The notes below the pieces were generated by a model. That model worked only from the letters and a program-made list of their open reading frames with translations. It was not told where the DNA came from and did no database searches. A stretch of 64,000 nt of DNA from Actinoplanes sp. N902-109 (lineage in GTDB: Bacteria; Actinomycetota; Actinomycetes; Mycobacteriales; Micromonosporaceae), in contig NC_021191.1 in the NCBI RefSeq assembly GCF_000389965.1, positions 807,501 to 871,500 on the forward strand, in the 5' to 3' direction. This document shows, in pieces, positions 52,201 through 61,447 of the stretch. Made by a program: the position numbers and the translations under genes. Numbering within the stretch: the stretch's first letter is position 1; every line of letters begins with the position of its first letter.

Positions 52201-53060
52201 ACACCATGCTGTCCGTCAAGCCGGTGGCGCTGTCCAACGGCTTGCAGGTGCGGATCTCGGCGCCGCTCACCGGCACCGGCCTGCCCGTCATCGTCTTCTC
52301 GCACGGCTTCGGGCAGTCGCTCGACGGCTACGCGCCGCTGGCCGACTTCTGGGCCACGCACGGCTTCGTCGTCGTGCAGCCCACGCACCTCGACTCGCGG
52401 ACGCTGAACGTGCCGCCGGACGACCCGCGGACCCCGCTGATCTGGCGGCTGCGCCGCGACGACCTGATCACGGTGCTGGACGAGCTGGATCCGATCGAGG
52501 ACGCTGTGCCCGGGCTCGCCGGGCGGCTCGACCGCGACCGGATCGCGATGGCCGGACACTCCTGGGGTGCGCAGACGGTGGGCATGCTGCTGGGTGCGCG
52601 GGTGGTCGGCGTCGACGAGGAGTTCTCCGACCCGCGGGTCAAGGCCGGGGTGCTGCTCGCCGCGGCGGGTCGCGGTGGGGCCGACCTGGCCCCGTTCGCC
52701 GCTGAGCACTTCGCCTTCATGAACCCCGACTTCACGACCATGACCACGCCCGCCCTCATCGTGGCCGGGGACCAGGACCAGTCGCAGCTCTCGGTACGGG
52801 GCCCCGACTGGTTCACCGACGCCTACCACCACGCCACCGGGCCGAAAAGCCTGCTCACCGTGGCCGGCGGGGAACACTCGCTCGGTGGCATCACCGGTTA
52901 CGCCACCACGGAGACGACGGACGAGAGCCCGGAACGGGTGGCGCTGATCCAGCGGATGTCAGTGGCGTACCTGAACAGCGCCCTCGGCATCGACGACTCC
53001 GCCTGGCAGGTGGCGCAGAAGGAGGACCTGGGTCCGCTCGGTCACCTCGAGTCGTTCTGA
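52197..53060 (+). CDS. Alpha/beta hydrolase (chlorophyllase/lipase-like)
   Basis: The 287-residue protein has the nucleophile elbow G-H-S-W-G, an oxyanion-region V-F-S-H-G-F-G, Asp in V-A-G-D-Q-D-Q and His in G-G-E-H-S-L, in the order of PET-hydrolase/chlorophyllase-type esterases. There is no signal peptide. Start MNTMLSVKPV at 52197 overlaps the oxidoreductase stop. Its 3' end overlaps the convergent TetR gene by 19 bp. Probable esterase; substrate unknown. Confidence 0.88.
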   Translation: MNTMLSVKPVALSNGLQVRISAPLTGTGLPVIVFSHGFGQSLDGYAPLADFWATHGFVVVQPTHLDSRTLNVPPDDPRTPLIWRLRRDDLITVLDELDPIEDAVPGLAGRLDRDRIAMAGHSWGAQTVGMLLGARVVGVDEEFSDPRVKAGVLLAAAGRGGADLAPFAAEHFAFMNPDFTTMTTPALIVAGDQDQSQLSVRGPDWFTDAYHHATGPKSLLTVAGGEHSLGGITGYATTETTDESPERVALIQRMSVAYLNSALGIDDSAWQVAQKEDLGPLGHLESF

Positions 53061-53665
53061 TGGAACTGCCGGCTGGGTGACGGCTCGGATCCGGTTTCCT
53101 CGGAGCGCCCCTGCTGGAGACCGGCGATGATCGTGTCGACGAGGAAGCGGTAGCTGCGGTCGATGTCGCGGGGCAGCCCGAAGCCGCCGGCGATCTCGAG
53201 GGCTGCGAAGCCGTGCAGCGCCGTCCGCAGTGCCCGGGCGGCGTCGACCGCATGCGCGCCGGGCTCCTCGAAGTCGGCCAGGACGTCGTACACGAGCCGC
53301 ATGACGTCGTTGTTCACCCGGTTGTGCTCCTCGTCGCCGGCCGCCGGGGCGCGCACGGTGGCGGCGTACCGGCCGGGGTGGTCGAGAGCCCAGCGCCGGT
53401 GCGCATCGGCGAAAGCGCGCACCGCCTCCGCCCCCGACTTGCCGACGGCTGCCCGGCCCACGGCATCGCGGAACTCCCGCGCCGCATGGACGGCAATGCC
53501 GCGGCGCAGGGCGTCCAGCGAGTCGACATGCTTGTAGAGCGACGGCGTGCGCACGCCGAGCCGCTCCGCCAGCAGCCCCATGGACAGGTTGGCGAAGCCG
53601 ACCTCGTCGGCCAGCGCCGCCCCGGCCTCGATCACCGTGGCCGGGGCCAGCCCTGCCCTAGGCAC
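53042..53665 (-). CDS. TetR-family regulator with WHG-type ligand domain
   Basis: The 207-residue repressor has an HTH (L-S-M-G-L-L-A-E-R-L-G-V-R-T-P-S-L-Y-K-H-V, about 27-47) and a C-terminal domain with T-A-L-H-G-F-A-A-L-E, seen in the WHG-motif (TetR_C_33) branch. It starts 8 bp before the end of the upstream hydrolase gene, so the two are cotranscribed and the repressor probably acts on the palindromes at 54506-54542. Confidence 0.9.
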   Translation of the reverse strand: MPRAGLAPATVIEAGAALADEVGFANLSMGLLAERLGVRTPSLYKHVDSLDALRRGIAVHAAREFRDAVGRAAVGKSGAEAVRAFADAHRRWALDHPGRYAATVRAPAAGDEEHNRVNNDVMRLVYDVLADFEEPGAHAVDAARALRTALHGFAALEIAGGFGLPRDIDRSYRFLVDTIIAGLQQGRSEETGSEPSPSRQFHQNDSR

Positions 53666-54488
53666 GGGCGTTGGCCTGCAGGAACGAGAGCATCGAGGAC
53701 ACCGTTTCGGCGGGGAACTGGACGTGCGGGTAGTGCCCGGCGCCTTCGATCATCTCAAGGTGGCCGAGACCGGCGGGCAGCGCGGCCACGACCGCCGTAC
53801 CCTCGGCGCGCGGGTCGGCCCAGTCCGGGTCGAGCGTGCCCTCCACCACCAGCGTCGGGCACTGCACGTTGCCCAGCTGCGCCCCGGCATCGGCGGGCGA
53901 GGTCTGGCACATCTTCTGCAGCGCCTTCATCCGGCCCGGCTCGCGCAGCATGGCGTCGATGCCGGCCAGGTCGGCGGTCCAGTCGGCGGGCTTGGTGCCG
54001 GGGAAGGCCAGATCGAGGTACTTCAGCCAGGACGAGCGGCTGCCCAGCATGGCACCGGCCATCCGCACAGTGCCCTTGCGGTAGCGGCCGTTGCGCAGGT
54101 CGCCCAGCTTGACCGTCTGCGCCCGGGTGAACGGGGCGAGCTCGACCACCCCGTGGATCAGATCGGGGGCCTGCGCGGCCGCGATGGTGGCGGCGCCGCC
54201 GGAGATCGAGTGGCCGACCAGCACCGCCGGCCCGCCCAGGTGCCGGATCACCGCGAGCAGATCCCCGGCGATGTTGGTGCGCGAGTAGGCCGGCCAGGTG
54301 GCGCTGGACTCGCCGCAGCCGCGCAGGTCCACGGTGGCGACCCGGTACCCGGCGTCCACCAGCCGCGGCGCGACGAACCGGTAGGCGTGCCGGCTGTTCC
54401 CGATCCCGGGCGCGAGCACGACCAGCGGCCCCGCGCCGGTCACGTCGTACGCAATCGTCCCACCGTCGACGGTCAAGAGCTCTGTCAT
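53658..54488 (-). CDS. Alpha/beta hydrolase
   Basis: The 276-residue protein has the fold order P-G-I-G-N-S-R-H-A-Y (oxyanion region), D-L-R-G-C-G-E-S, nucleophile elbow V-G-H-S-I-S-G-G, Asp in E-G-T-L-D-P-D-W and His in G-A-G-H-Y-P-H. It resembles the haloperoxidase/epoxide-hydrolase-type serine hydrolases. It overlaps the TetR gene by 8 bp and lies directly downstream of paired palindromes, indicating ligand-induced expression. Confidence 0.9.
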   Translation of the reverse strand: MTELLTVDGGTIAYDVTGAGPLVVLAPGIGNSRHAYRFVAPRLVDAGYRVATVDLRGCGESSATWPAYSRTNIAGDLLAVIRHLGGPAVLVGHSISGGAATIAAAQAPDLIHGVVELAPFTRAQTVKLGDLRNGRYRKGTVRMAGAMLGSRSSWLKYLDLAFPGTKPADWTADLAGIDAMLREPGRMKALQKMCQTSPADAGAQLGNVQCPTLVVEGTLDPDWADPRAEGTAVVAALPAGLGHLEMIEGAGHYPHVQFPAETVSSMLSFLQANARA

Positions 54489-54505
54489 GGCGATCTCCCC
54501 AGATG

Positions 54506-54542
54506 TAGCTAACTGCGTTAGCTAAAAGCTAATGCAGTTAGC
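54506..54542. promoter_or_regulatory. Paired palindromic operators of the hydrolase-TetR operon
   Basis: TAGCTAAC-TGC-GTTAGCTA (54506-54524) is a perfect dyad. A second copy, GCTAA-TGCAG-TTAGC (54528-54542), is the reverse complement of GCTAACTGCATTAGC, differing from the first core GCTAACTGCGTTAGC by one base. Both lie 18-54 bp before the hydrolase start and contrast sharply in AT content with their surroundings. Confidence 0.82.
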
Positions 54543-54583
54543 CGCGTCCGTCAAGCCGGGGCGGCGCAGGATCGGATCGACAG

Positions 54584-54952
54584 TCAGAGCGGCATCCGGA
54601 GACCCTCGGCCGCGACGCGGGCCACCGCGTCGTTCCACCAGCAGGCAGTGCCGTTGACATAGAGGCAGGGGGCCTGGGCGGAGATGTCGTCGCGCAGGCG
54701 GGACAGCTCGACGCCGGGCATCAGAACGCGCAGCAGGCTGCCGTCCGAGAAGGGGAGGTCCCAGCCGAAGCGTCCGTCGCGGTCGGCTGCGGGGTCGCGG
54801 ACCGGATCGCCGGACAACTCGGCGGTGCGCACCAGCGGGTCGCCGCCCATGGCGGGGACGCGGTCCCGGACGGCGGTCAGGAACACCTCGAGGTTGGCGG
54901 CGGCCACGTCGGGCTGGGCGTCGTCGAGGGGAGCCGTACCGGGATTGATCAT
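54584..54952 (-). CDS. Hypothetical soluble protein
   Basis: A 122-residue protein with no recognised family. It has an N-terminal helical region (N-L-E-V-F-L-T-A-V-R-D-R-V), a central acidic stretch and C-terminal Y-V-N-G-T-A-C-W-W-N-D-A-V-A-R-V-A. Composition is that of a coding sequence and no overlapping gene competes. Likely cytoplasmic. Confidence 0.65.
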   Translation of the reverse strand: MINPGTAPLDDAQPDVAAANLEVFLTAVRDRVPAMGGDPLVRTAELSGDPVRDPAADRDGRFGWDLPFSDGSLLRVLMPGVELSRLRDDISAQAPCLYVNGTACWWNDAVARVAAEGLRMPL

Positions 54953-55011
54953 GGCCCGACGCTAGGCGCGCGCCGGGCCACCAAGAGTGAGAACGACAGG
55001 AATGTAGCCCG

Positions 55012-55212
55012 TCAGCGGAAGCTGAAGCGGCTCCGCTTCTTCTGCTTGCCGAACGTGCCCTGCATCATGTCGGCGCCGCGCCGCAGCGCCTGGGAGCCCT
55101 TGTTGGGGCCCCGCTTGGCCTCGACCACGTCGCCCAGCTTGCGGGCGCCGGCGGCGGCGAGCGGGATGGCCACGGCCATGAGGACCCAGCGTCGGATCAG
55201 TGCGAAGAACAT
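55012..55212 (-). CDS. Small membrane protein, hypothetical
   Basis: A 66-residue protein with an N-terminal hydrophobic segment (M-F-F-A-L-I-R-R-W-V-L-M-A-V-A-I-P-L-A-A-A-G) and a strongly basic C-terminal half (K-R-G-P-N-K-G-S-Q... K-Q-K-K-R-S-R). This resembles small actinomycete proteins of unknown function that may sit at the inner membrane with a nucleic-acid- or lipid-binding tail. Confidence 0.65.
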   Translation of the reverse strand: MFFALIRRWVLMAVAIPLAAAGARKLGDVVEAKRGPNKGSQALRRGADMMQGTFGKQKKRSRFSFR

Positions 55213-55286
55213 GACAGACGACTACCCGCTCCCCAGCGAGGGAAACGGGTAGTCGCTGCCATTGTCAGGTGATCAGTGCCGGGTGA

Positions 55287-58200
55287 TCAGTACTTCTTGT
55301 CCAGGACGTAGGCCCAGTAGACCAGGGTCTTGGCCTGCGTCACGGACAGCGCCGGGTTCTTGCCCGCCGAGAGCAGCAGGACCTGGGCGATGTAGATCAG
55401 GAAGTACCGCTTGTTCACCGAGGTGTCGAGGCTTTTGAGGACCGCGGCGTTCGCGTTCGGCAGGTACTGGTGGGTCAGGGCGATCAGCCAGGGGATGCTC
55501 GGCTCCACCGTGTAGGTGATGCTGACCGGCGCGGCCTTGTTGCCCGCCTTGTCGACGCCGCCGGCGCAGAGGACCGTGTGCACGCCCTTCTCGTCGGAGG
55601 TGTGCGTCATGACCGCCTGGGTGCTCACCCCGGAGCCGCTGTCGGTGGTGCGGCAGGAGACCGACGGGGTGTTCTCGGCGCCGTAGACGGTGCTCTTGAC
55701 GGCGCCGAGCACGGTGACCGCCGGGGCGGTCCTGTCGATGTTCAGGCTGACCGTCGTGGTGGTGCTGTTGCCGGCCTTGTCGGTGGCCGTGCCGGGGACG
55801 CTGAGCTGCGCGCCCTCGCCGCTGACCGTGACGTCGGCCGGGCAGCTGGCCACCGTGGAGCCGGTGTCGGTGCAGGTGAAGTGCACGGTCGGGGCCGCGC
55901 TGTACCAGCCGTCGGCGCTCTTGGTGCCGGTCACCGTAGCGGTGATCTCCGGGCCGAGCAGGTCGACGCTGACGGTCACACCCGCGGTCGCCGGGTTGCC
56001 GGCCTTGTCGATCGCCGTGCCGGTGATCCGCTGGTCGGCGCCGTCGGTGCCGACCGTGATGTCGGCCGGGCAGTCGGCCAGGCCGCTGCCTTCGTCGGAG
56101 CAGTCGAAGTGCACGGTCGGGGCGCTCTTGTACCAGCCGTCGGCGCTCTTGTCGCCGGTCACGGTGGCGGTGATCTTCGGGGCGGTCTGGTCCAGGTTGA
56201 TGCTGACCGAGGCGGTGGCGGTGTTGCCCGCGCCGTCGGTGGCGGTACCCATCAGCAGCTTGCCGGTGCCGTCCATCTGCACCGGGATGTCGGCCGGGCA
56301 GTTCGCCATGCCGGACAGGCTGTCGGAGCAGTCGAAGTGCACGGTCGGGGCGCTCTTGTACCAGCCGTTCGCGTTCTTGTCGCCGACGACGGACGCGGTG
56401 ATCGCCGGCGCGGTCTGGTCGACGTTCACGCTGATCCGGGCGCCCGCGGTGTTGCCGGCCTTGTCGACGGCGGTGCCGATCACGGTCTGCGCCGAGCCGT
56501 CCGTGGTGACCACGGTGTCCTCGGGGCAGGACGCGATGCCGGAGCCGGTGTCCGTACAGGTGAAGTGGACCGTGGGCGGGGTCTTGTACCAGTCGGTGAA
56601 GTTCGGCGAGCCGTTGACCGTGGCGGTGACCACCGGGGCGGTCTGGTCCAGGTTCACCACGACCGTGGCAGTGGCGGTGTTGCCGGCCCTGTCGATGGCA
56701 GTACCGACGACCTTCTGGCCGACGTTGTCCGCGTCGAGCACCCGATCGGCCGGGCAGAAGGCAATGCCGGAGCTCTCGTCGGTGCAGGTGAAGTGCACGG
56801 TCGGGGCCTTGGTGTACCAGCCGTCGGCGGTGGCGTCACCGAGGACCGTGGCGGTGATGACCGGCGCGACCTGGTCCAGGTTGATCACGACGGTGGCGGT
56901 GCCGGCGTTGCCCGCCTTGTCGGTGGCGGTGCCGGTGATCTTCTGGTTGACGCTGTCGACCCGGATCGGCGAGTCGGCCGGGCAGGTGGCCAGGGCCAGG
57001 TTGTCGGCACAGGTGTAGTGGATCGTCGGCGCCGAGGTGTACCAGCCGGCGTCGCTCTTGGTGCCGATGACGGTCGCGGTGATCGTCGGCGGGGTCTGGT
57101 CGACGCTCAGCGTCAGCGTGCGGGTGGTGGTGTTGCCGGCCGCGTCGACCGCGGTGCCGCTGAAGCGCTGCGACACGCCGTCGTTCGAGGCGACGATGTC
57201 GGCCGGGCACTTGGCGATGGTGCCGCTGTCGTCGGCGCAGGTGAAGTGGATCGTCACCGGCGTGGCGAAGTAGCCGTTCTTCGGGGTCGCCGACAGCGTG
57301 GTGGTGATGGTCGGCGGCGTGCGGTCCGAGCCGGTGGTCACCGTGGTCGACGTGGTCGTCGAGGTGGGGTCGGGCGCGGAGCCGCCACCGGTGGCCGGCG
57401 TGCTCGGCGCGGGGGTGGGGGTGGCGTCGGGGGTGGGCGTGGTGGTCGTGCCGGGCCCGGTCCAGATCGGCACCGAGCCGGTGGCCGCGCCGCTGCCGGC
57501 GTTGGCGTTGTACGCCTTGACCTCGATCATCCAGCTCTTGGCGGTGTCGAGCTTGAGCGTGCCGGAGGTCTGCGTCGCGTCGACCTTGACCGAGCCGGTC
57601 ATCTTCGACTCGCCATAGTTGATCTGGTAGTACGTCGGCGCGGGGCCGCCGGTGCCCGGCTTCCAGACCACCTGCACGGTGCCGGGGTCGTCGGCCAGGC
57701 GCTGCACCACCAGGTCGGTCGGGTCGGCCGGCTTGAACTGCTGGATCGTCGACTTGGCGGTGAGGCAGGTGCCGTAGTTGTTGATCGCCGTGACCGAGAG
57801 GCTGTAGGTCTTGGCGCCGTCGGTGCCCGGGTAGCGGAACGTCGTGGCGGTGCCGGTGGTGTCGGACAGCACGACGCCGTCGCTGTTGCGCGAGAACACG
57901 ACGTGGTAGCCGGTCACCGGGGTCCAGCCGGGCGAGGCCGGGGTGTTCCACGACGCCGTCACGGTGGTGCCGTTGTCCTCACGGCCGGTGGCCAGGCCCG
58001 AGACGTACCCGGGGCCGAGCGATTTGAGCGACGACCAGGTGGTCAGCGTGGCGGCGCCCGAGGCGTCCGCCGCACCCACCCGGATCTTGTACGCCGCACA
58101 GTTGTCCGGCGCCGCGATCTGGTAGGACAGCTGGCTGGCCGGCACGTTGACCACGGTCTCCACGTCGCCGGTCAGGAAGTCCACGACGTAGTGGTCGATG

Positions 58201-58376
58201 TCGGCGACGGCCTTCCACGCCACGTTGATCTTGTGTACGTCGTCGGTCCCGCGGAGCGCGTTCCAGCTCTTCGGGGCCGCGGGAGCCGCGAATGCCGCCA
58301 TGGGGGTGCCGACGGCAGTCGCCGCCATGCCCACCAGTCCGGCGCTCACCACGGTGAGCAGTCGCCTCACGTCCAT
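55287..58376 (-). CDS. Large secreted Ig-repeat protein with N-terminal Fn3 domains
   Basis: The 1029-residue protein has a signal peptide, about three fibronectin-III-like domains (residues 35-300), a Pro/Thr-rich linker near 310-350 and seven clear repeats of about 75 residues. Each repeat reads D-Q-T-A-P-x-I-T-A-T-V, W-Y-x-x-A-P-T-V-H-F-x-C, C-P-A-D and G-T-A-x-D-x-A-G-N-T, with a conserved Cys pair likely disulfide-bonded. An eighth repeat is divergent. The end (about 75 residues, L-T-H-Q-Y-L-P-N...) is helical. It is probably a surface or matrix protein; no catalytic domain is visible. Confidence 0.85.
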   Translation of the reverse strand: MDVRRLLTVVSAGLVGMAATAVGTPMAAFAAPAAPKSWNALRGTDDVHKINVAWKAVADIDHYVVDFLTGDVETVVNVPASQLSYQIAAPDNCAAYKIRVGAADASGAATLTTWSSLKSLGPGYVSGLATGREDNGTTVTASWNTPASPGWTPVTGYHVVFSRNSDGVVLSDTTGTATTFRYPGTDGAKTYSLSVTAINNYGTCLTAKSTIQQFKPADPTDLVVQRLADDPGTVQVVWKPGTGGPAPTYYQINYGESKMTGSVKVDATQTSGTLKLDTAKSWMIEVKAYNANAGSGAATGSVPIWTGPGTTTTPTPDATPTPAPSTPATGGGSAPDPTSTTTSTTVTTGSDRTPPTITTTLSATPKNGYFATPVTIHFTCADDSGTIAKCPADIVASNDGVSQRFSGTAVDAAGNTTTRTLTLSVDQTPPTITATVIGTKSDAGWYTSAPTIHYTCADNLALATCPADSPIRVDSVNQKITGTATDKAGNAGTATVVINLDQVAPVITATVLGDATADGWYTKAPTVHFTCTDESSGIAFCPADRVLDADNVGQKVVGTAIDRAGNTATATVVVNLDQTAPVVTATVNGSPNFTDWYKTPPTVHFTCTDTGSGIASCPEDTVVTTDGSAQTVIGTAVDKAGNTAGARISVNVDQTAPAITASVVGDKNANGWYKSAPTVHFDCSDSLSGMANCPADIPVQMDGTGKLLMGTATDGAGNTATASVSINLDQTAPKITATVTGDKSADGWYKSAPTVHFDCSDEGSGLADCPADITVGTDGADQRITGTAIDKAGNPATAGVTVSVDLLGPEITATVTGTKSADGWYSAAPTVHFTCTDTGSTVASCPADVTVSGEGAQLSVPGTATDKAGNSTTTTVSLNIDRTAPAVTVLGAVKSTVYGAENTPSVSCRTTDSGSGVSTQAVMTHTSDEKGVHTVLCAGGVDKAGNKAAPVSITYTVEPSIPWLIALTHQYLPNANAAVLKSLDTSVNKRYFLIYIAQVLLLSAGKNPALSVTQAKTLVYWAYVLDKKY

Positions 58377-58467
58377 CTGGCCTCATCTCGGTTCGAGCAG
58401 TTCGTCGGTGCAGATCGGCGGGCTGGCTCAAGCCGATCTCAAGGGGGGATCTGATGCGGGTCAGGTC

Positions 58468-59310
58468 TTACGAGAGCGCTTCGGCGCGGGCCGGCCGGTC
58501 CGCCGGGATCACGGCGGCGGGCAGCGTGAACCACATCCGCGCGCCCCCGCGGAAGGCCGGGTCGGCGCCGATCGACCCGCCCAGCCGTTCGACGATCCGG
58601 CGGCAGATGGTCAACCCCAGACCGGTTCCCGGGTACGCATCGGGGTGCGCGCGATGCAACTCCCCGAAGATGGCCTCGTGCTGCCCGTCCGGGATGCCGA
58701 CGCCGTGATCGGTCACCTCGACACGGACGAACCCGTCCCCGGTGGGCAGCGCGGACACGTGCACCCGGGCAGCCTCGCCGGGCCGCACGTACTTGACCGC
58801 GTTGCCGATCAGGTTCTCCATCAGCCGGCGCAGCATGCCGTGGTCGCCCCGCACCGGGGGCAACTCGTCATGGGTGATCCGTGCCGCCGGGCGCGGCTCG
58901 GCACCGGGCCGCAGCAGCTCCAGGGCCCGGTCGGCGACCACGTCGTGCACCAGCGCGGTCAGGTCGATCGCGGTCAGGTGCAGCGGTGCGCCCCGTACGG
59001 TCGAGTAAGCGAGCACGTCGTCGATCAGCCGGTGCATCCGCTCGGTGCCCCGGTTGATCTCGGCGACGAAGTCGTCGTAGTCGGCCGGCCGTGGGTAGCC
59101 GACGTCCAGGTGGGTCAGCAGCTGCGCGTAGCCGAGGATGCCCGCCAGCGGCGCCTTGAGGTCGTGGCTGATCTCCCGGGAGAACGCCTCCAGATCCTGC
59201 ACGGACCGGGTCAGGTCGCGGACCTGACGCTCCAGCTCGGCGGTGCGCCGGCGTTCGCGGTCCAGTTCGGCGTGCACGTCGGGCGCCGGGGACTCAAAGG
59301 TGTGCGGCAC
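58468..59310 (-). CDS. Histidine kinase, phytochrome-like without input domain
   Basis: The 280-residue kinase has a short N-terminal coiled-coil (about 15-45), the HisKA box I-S-H-D-L-K-A-P with His49, and an HATPase_c domain with N-L-I-G-N-A-V-K-Y, D-H-G-V-G-I-P-D and G-T-G-L-G-L-T-I-C. No transmembrane or sensor domain is present, so input comes from a partner. Its ATG overlaps the end of the larger hybrid kinase by 17 bp, which suggests they act together. Confidence 0.92.
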   Translation of the reverse strand: MPHTFESPAPDVHAELDRERRRTAELERQVRDLTRSVQDLEAFSREISHDLKAPLAGILGYAQLLTHLDVGYPRPADYDDFVAEINRGTERMHRLIDDVLAYSTVRGAPLHLTAIDLTALVHDVVADRALELLRPGAEPRPAARITHDELPPVRGDHGMLRRLMENLIGNAVKYVRPGEAARVHVSALPTGDGFVRVEVTDHGVGIPDGQHEAIFGELHRAHPDAYPGTGLGLTICRRIVERLGGSIGADPAFRGGARMWFTLPAAVIPADRPARAEALS

Positions 59311-61447
59311 GTTGAGCTCCTTCGGCGAGGTATCCCGTCATCACGCGGACCGTGCCGGCCACCGCGCTCTCCACGGCGGCGACCAGGGTGGTCAGTTCTT
59401 CCTCGGCGCTACCGGCGGTTGCCTTGCGCTCCACCAGCGCGCAGGCCTCGGCGAGGGGGTCGGCGCCCAGCAGCGCGCTGGACGACTTGAGCGTGTGCGC
59501 GGTGGCACGCAACGCATCGTGGTCCCGGGTGCGCAGCGCCTCGGCCAGGGCCGCCAGCCGCCCGTCGAGCTCCGACAGGAACGTGTTGACGGTGATCTCG
59601 ACCAGCGCGCGGTCCTCGAGCTGTTGCTCCAGCTCGCGCAGTTTGCCCAGGTCGACCGCGTCCTCCGGGGGTTCCGGCGGCGCCGGTGGCGACAGGTACG
59701 GCTCCAGCGCCGCCCGCAGCTCGGGCAGCGTGATCGGCTTGCTCAGGTGGCCGTTCATGCCCGCCGCCAGGCAGCGTTCCTTGTCGCCCTGCAGCGCGGT
59801 GGCGGTCAGCGCCAGCACCGGTGTCGGGTCACCGGCCGCGCGGATCTCCCGCGTCGCTGCCAGCCCGTCCATCCGGGGCATCTGCAGATCCATCAGCACG
59901 AGGTCGTACGACGTCCCGCCGAGCACCGCGGCGGCCGCGGCAGCGCCGTCGGCGACCGTGTCGCACTCCACCCCGAGCAGCTGGATCATCCGCTGGAAAA
60001 CGGTGCGGTTGACGTCGTTGTCCTCGGCCAGCAGCACCCGGCCGCCGGCGAACTGCGGGACGGTGACCGGCGCGCCGCGGACGCCGGTGCGTTCCTGGTT
60101 GAGGGTGGCGACGAGCCGCGCGAGCACCAGCGGTGCGGTGAGCAGCCCGGGCTTGCGGACCAGCCCGGTGCGCGGGTCCGTCGTACTGATCATCAGGGCG
60201 CGGCCGGCGGGGCCGAGGGCGCGGGTGACCGCCTCCGCGCGCTCCACCGCCGCCGGGTCGTGCGAGTCGTCGCACCACAGCACGGTGTCCACGCCGCGCA
60301 CGCCCGCGGTCGCCTCGGCGAAGCTCACCGGCACGGGCTCGGCCCCACCGCTGATCAGCAGCCAGGTCAGGGCCAGCTCGGAGCGCGGTGAGGGGGCCAC
60401 CACGGCGACCCGGCGCCGGGCCAGCGGCGGCCGGGCCGGGCTGCCCGGCTGCTCCGGCACCGGCTCGTAGGGCAGCCGGACGGTGAACTGCGAACCCACC
60501 CCGGGCTGCGACGACACCTCGATGGTGCCGGCCATGCAACCGACCAGCCGGGCGGCCAGCGCCAGGCCCAGCCCGGCGCCCTCGTGCCGGCGCGCAGCCG
60601 TCGAGTCGGCCTGCACGAACGGGGCGAAGATCCGCCGCCGGTCCGGCTCCTCGATGCCCGGCCCGGTGTCCGAGACCGTGATCGCGTACGTGTCCGCGTC
60701 CTCGCGCGCCGCCGTGACGACGACCTCGCCGGACTCGGTGAACTTGACCGCGTTGCCGACCACGGCGGTCAGCACCTGGCGCAGCCGGTCGGCGTCGCCG
60801 AGCACCGCCGTGGGCAGGTCCGGGGCGGGGGCGGCCAGCAACAGGACGCGCTTGCTGCGGGCCTCCTGCTGCAACGGCTCGATCACGCCCTCCAGCACCG
60901 CGCGCAGCGGCACCGGCTCGCGTTCGACGCGCAGGCTGCCGGTCTCGAGCCGGGCCAGGTCGAGCAGGTCGTCGGTGAGCGCCTTGAGCCCGTGCACCGA
61001 GCGGTGCACGTTGTCGACGATCTCCCGGATGTCCTGCTGCAGCGGCTGGGCGCGGAGCAGGTCGACCGTGGCCACCACGGTGGTGACCGGCGTGCGGATC
61101 TCGTGCCCCAGCAGCGCCAGGAACTGCGACTTCGCCCGGTCGGTGGCGTCCGCGGCCGGCGCGCCCGGGCCGGGGGCCTGAACGGTGACGAGCCGCCGAT
61201 GAGCGCCGCAGTCGCTCTCCAGGTGGGTGACCCGGACGGTGCTGTCGACCATGGGTAGCTCGACCGGGCCGTCCGCCGGGGTCATCCTCCGTACGGTGGA
61301 AAGCACGTCCGGCGTGGCCAGCACCGTTCCCTCGGCGGAGAACAGCGGTGCCCAGCGACCGTTGGCGACCAGGACACGGCCGTCCGTGTCCACGACCGCC
61401 GCCGGGCCGGGGCAGGCCTCGACCAGCGTGCGCGCCGCAAATCCCAT
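59294..61447 (-). CDS. Hybrid histidine kinase (PAS-like, HisKA, HATPase, receiver, HPt)
   Basis: The 717-residue protein has a PAS-like N-terminus (about 10-90), HisKA with His115 in L-L-G-H-E-I-R-T-P, HATPase_c with N-A-V-K-F and G-A-G-L-G-L-A-L-A, a receiver-like domain lacking clear phospho-acceptor residues (about 345-450), a true receiver with L-V-L-M-D-L-Q-M-P-R-M-D-G (about 475-590) and an HPt domain with A-H-T-L-K-S-S-S (about 655). This is a full phosphorelay in one chain. No output regulator is nearby, so the phosphate probably goes to the adjacent kinase or elsewhere. Confidence 0.93.
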   Translation of the reverse strand: MGFAARTLVEACPGPAAVVDTDGRVLVANGRWAPLFSAEGTVLATPDVLSTVRRMTPADGPVELPMVDSTVRVTHLESDCGAHRRLVTVQAPGPGAPAADATDRAKSQFLALLGHEIRTPVTTVVATVDLLRAQPLQQDIREIVDNVHRSVHGLKALTDDLLDLARLETGSLRVEREPVPLRAVLEGVIEPLQQEARSKRVLLLAAPAPDLPTAVLGDADRLRQVLTAVVGNAVKFTESGEVVVTAAREDADTYAITVSDTGPGIEEPDRRRIFAPFVQADSTAARRHEGAGLGLALAARLVGCMAGTIEVSSQPGVGSQFTVRLPYEPVPEQPGSPARPPLARRRVAVVAPSPRSELALTWLLISGGAEPVPVSFAEATAGVRGVDTVLWCDDSHDPAAVERAEAVTRALGPAGRALMISTTDPRTGLVRKPGLLTAPLVLARLVATLNQERTGVRGAPVTVPQFAGGRVLLAEDNDVNRTVFQRMIQLLGVECDTVADGAAAAAAVLGGTSYDLVLMDLQMPRMDGLAATREIRAAGDPTPVLALTATALQGDKERCLAAGMNGHLSKPITLPELRAALEPYLSPPAPPEPPEDAVDLGKLRELEQQLEDRALVEITVNTFLSELDGRLAALAEALRTRDHDALRATAHTLKSSSALLGADPLAEACALVERKATAGSAEEELTTLVAAVESAVAGTVRVMTGYLAEGAQRAAHL

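Noticed and set aside
55470..58454. Plus-strand open frame opposite the Ig-repeat gene
   Set aside because: Its apparent repeats simply mirror the repeats of the real minus-strand gene.
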